From NCBI GenBank assembly GCA_040219085.1, contig JAVJTC010000008.1, forward strand, positions 1 through 64,000: a stretch of DNA of 64,000 bases. The letters are read 5' to 3'. Shown here piece after piece: positions 63,384 through 64,000 of the stretch. Each line of letters opens with the position of its first letter. Positions within the stretch are counted from its first letter, which is position 1. Both the position numbers and the translations under genes were made by a program. The stretch is from Acidimicrobiales bacterium (GTDB lineage Bacteria > Actinomycetota > Acidimicrobiia > Acidimicrobiales > JAVJTC01). The notes below the pieces were generated by a model, which had not been told where the DNA came from, searched no databases, and saw only the letters and a program-made list of their open reading frames with translations.

Positions 63384-64000
63384 TCAATAGCCGGCCGTGA
63401 AGGCGGTTCTACTGTGCTCGGCTTGCTCGGCCTCGTCGAGTAGTGCCACGGCAACGTCCTCGAGAGAGATCCTCGACACGCCGACACTGTCGATGATCAG
63501 TTCGTTCGTGCCGGTCCGGAACTGCCCGGTGCGGCGGCCCGGAATCATTTCGGCCGATGGGCTGAAGTAGGTCCAGTCGACCGTCGAGTTCCGGCGCAGC
63601 ACGTCGAGTTGTTCGACGCAGGCCCGCGCCACGCCGCGGATCGTCGCCGGGACGAAGCGGGGGTCGTCGACCACGACCCTTCCCGCAGTGTTCGGCACGA
63701 CAAGGGGCCCGGCGCCGCCGACGACGATGAGTCGGGCGCCGGTCTCAGCGACTCCTTCGAGCAGTGCTTCGGCGGTGATGGCGAGCTCGTAGCCGCCGGT
63801 CCGGGGCCCTGATGTGGCGCTGATCACGACCTCCTGGTCGCGGGATAGGCGCGCGACGTCTCGGGGTTCGCGGGCGTCGCCGGCGGTCCAGGTGACCGAG
63901 TCGGGACTGTCGAGGGTCGCACCGCTGCGGGTGACGGCGGTGACGCCATGGCCCCGTGCGATCGCTTCGTCGACTAGGCGGCGACCGACCTGTCCGGTGG
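63384..64000 (-). CDS. NAD(P)H-binding (NmrA/SDR-like) protein, 5' end outside the window
   Basis: The frame stays open to the right edge. The part nearest the edge reads TGQVGRRLVDEAIARGHGVTAVTRSGATL, the nucleotide-binding Rossmann motif at the N-terminus, so only a few residues are missing. Later comes EVVISATSGPRTGG and GARLIVVGGAGPLVV, then DVLRRNSTVDWTYFSPSAEM. Atypical SDR without the YxxxK motif, like YwnB/NAD(P)H-binding DUF proteins. About 205 residues visible. Probable flavin or NAD reductase-like role, unproven. Confidence 0.82.
   Translation of the reverse strand, partial: TGQVGRRLVDEAIARGHGVTAVTRSGATLDSPDSVTWTAGDAREPRDVARLSRDQEVVISATSGPRTGGYELAITAEALLEGVAETGARLIVVGGAGPLVVPNTAGRVVVDDPRFVPATIRGVARACVEQLDVLRRNSTVDWTYFSPSAEMIPGRRTGQFRTGTNELIIDSVGVSRISLEDVAVALLDEAEQAEHSRTAFTAGY

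Overview
The window looks like chromosome of a high-GC actinomycete-type bacterium (Actinomycetota; I would guess Acidimicrobiia, but that is inference). Supporting signs are the strongly GC-rich third codon positions, a pst-phoU-SenX3/RegX3-type phosphate regulon, a bacterial proteasome activator (Bpa/PafE type), a UPF0182 membrane protein, a DivIVA-like coiled coil protein and a DUF2342-type protein.

Layout. (1) 1-6677: phosphate uptake and sensing (pstS partial, pstC, pstA, pstB, phoU, histidine kinase, response regulator). (2) 6729-28342: housekeeping genes: MFS transporter, DUF2342 protein, extended SDR, a PDZ protein whose trypsin-like domain has lost catalytic residues, moaE, a tiny membrane protein followed by an MreB that appears to start at CTG, a HEAT-repeat protein, a PDZ-Lon protease, a DivIVA-like protein with a Glu-Pro repeat, UPF0182, small hypotheticals, Bpa, a CNNM/CorC-type protein, nicotinate phosphoribosyltransferase and a HAD 5'-nucleotidase. 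(3) 28424-42572: a purine catabolism island: guanine deaminase, a Rieske oxygenase, two adenosine-deaminase-family enzymes, a complete BMP-type nucleoside ABC importer, an 8-oxoguanine-deaminase-type enzyme and three genes that match the architecture of the NdmC/NdmD/NdmE N-demethylase (Rieske-less oxygenase, reductase carrying the displaced Rieske domain, GST-like partner). The island reads as uptake, deamination and N-demethylation of methylated or otherwise modified purines. (4) 42594-44309: an XRE/nucleotidyltransferase toxin-antitoxin-like pair and a transglutaminase-like protein, then an initiator tRNA-Met gene at 44363-44439.

(5) 44395-62394: an integrated element of about 18 kb inserted at the 3' end of that tRNA. 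It is bounded by 47-bp perfect direct repeats, and each end also carries a paired GTGTCAAAC repeat that may be an integrase arm site. It encodes a leftward HEPN-like gene, a tyrosine integrase and an excisionase. Rightward it carries a small HTH gene and then an eight-gene, almost fully overlapping defence operon: NYN nuclease, HTH-methyltransferase-specificity fusion with an altered catalytic motif, two HsdM, HsdS, HsdR, a protein I do not recognise and a double-HKD phospholipase-D-like protein. (6) 62395-63202: a second, short segment with a VapBC-like pair, ended by a third copy of the tRNA tail and terminator, so the locus has taken insertions more than once. (7) 63384-64000: an NAD(P)-binding protein running off the right edge.

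The two strongest candidates for unusual biology are the Ndm-like purine N-demethylase locus and the expanded Type I restriction operon on the tRNA-borne element. Several genes (XRE antitoxin, NYN nuclease, VapB) have a -10-like hexamer six bases before the start codon, as expected for leaderless mRNAs.
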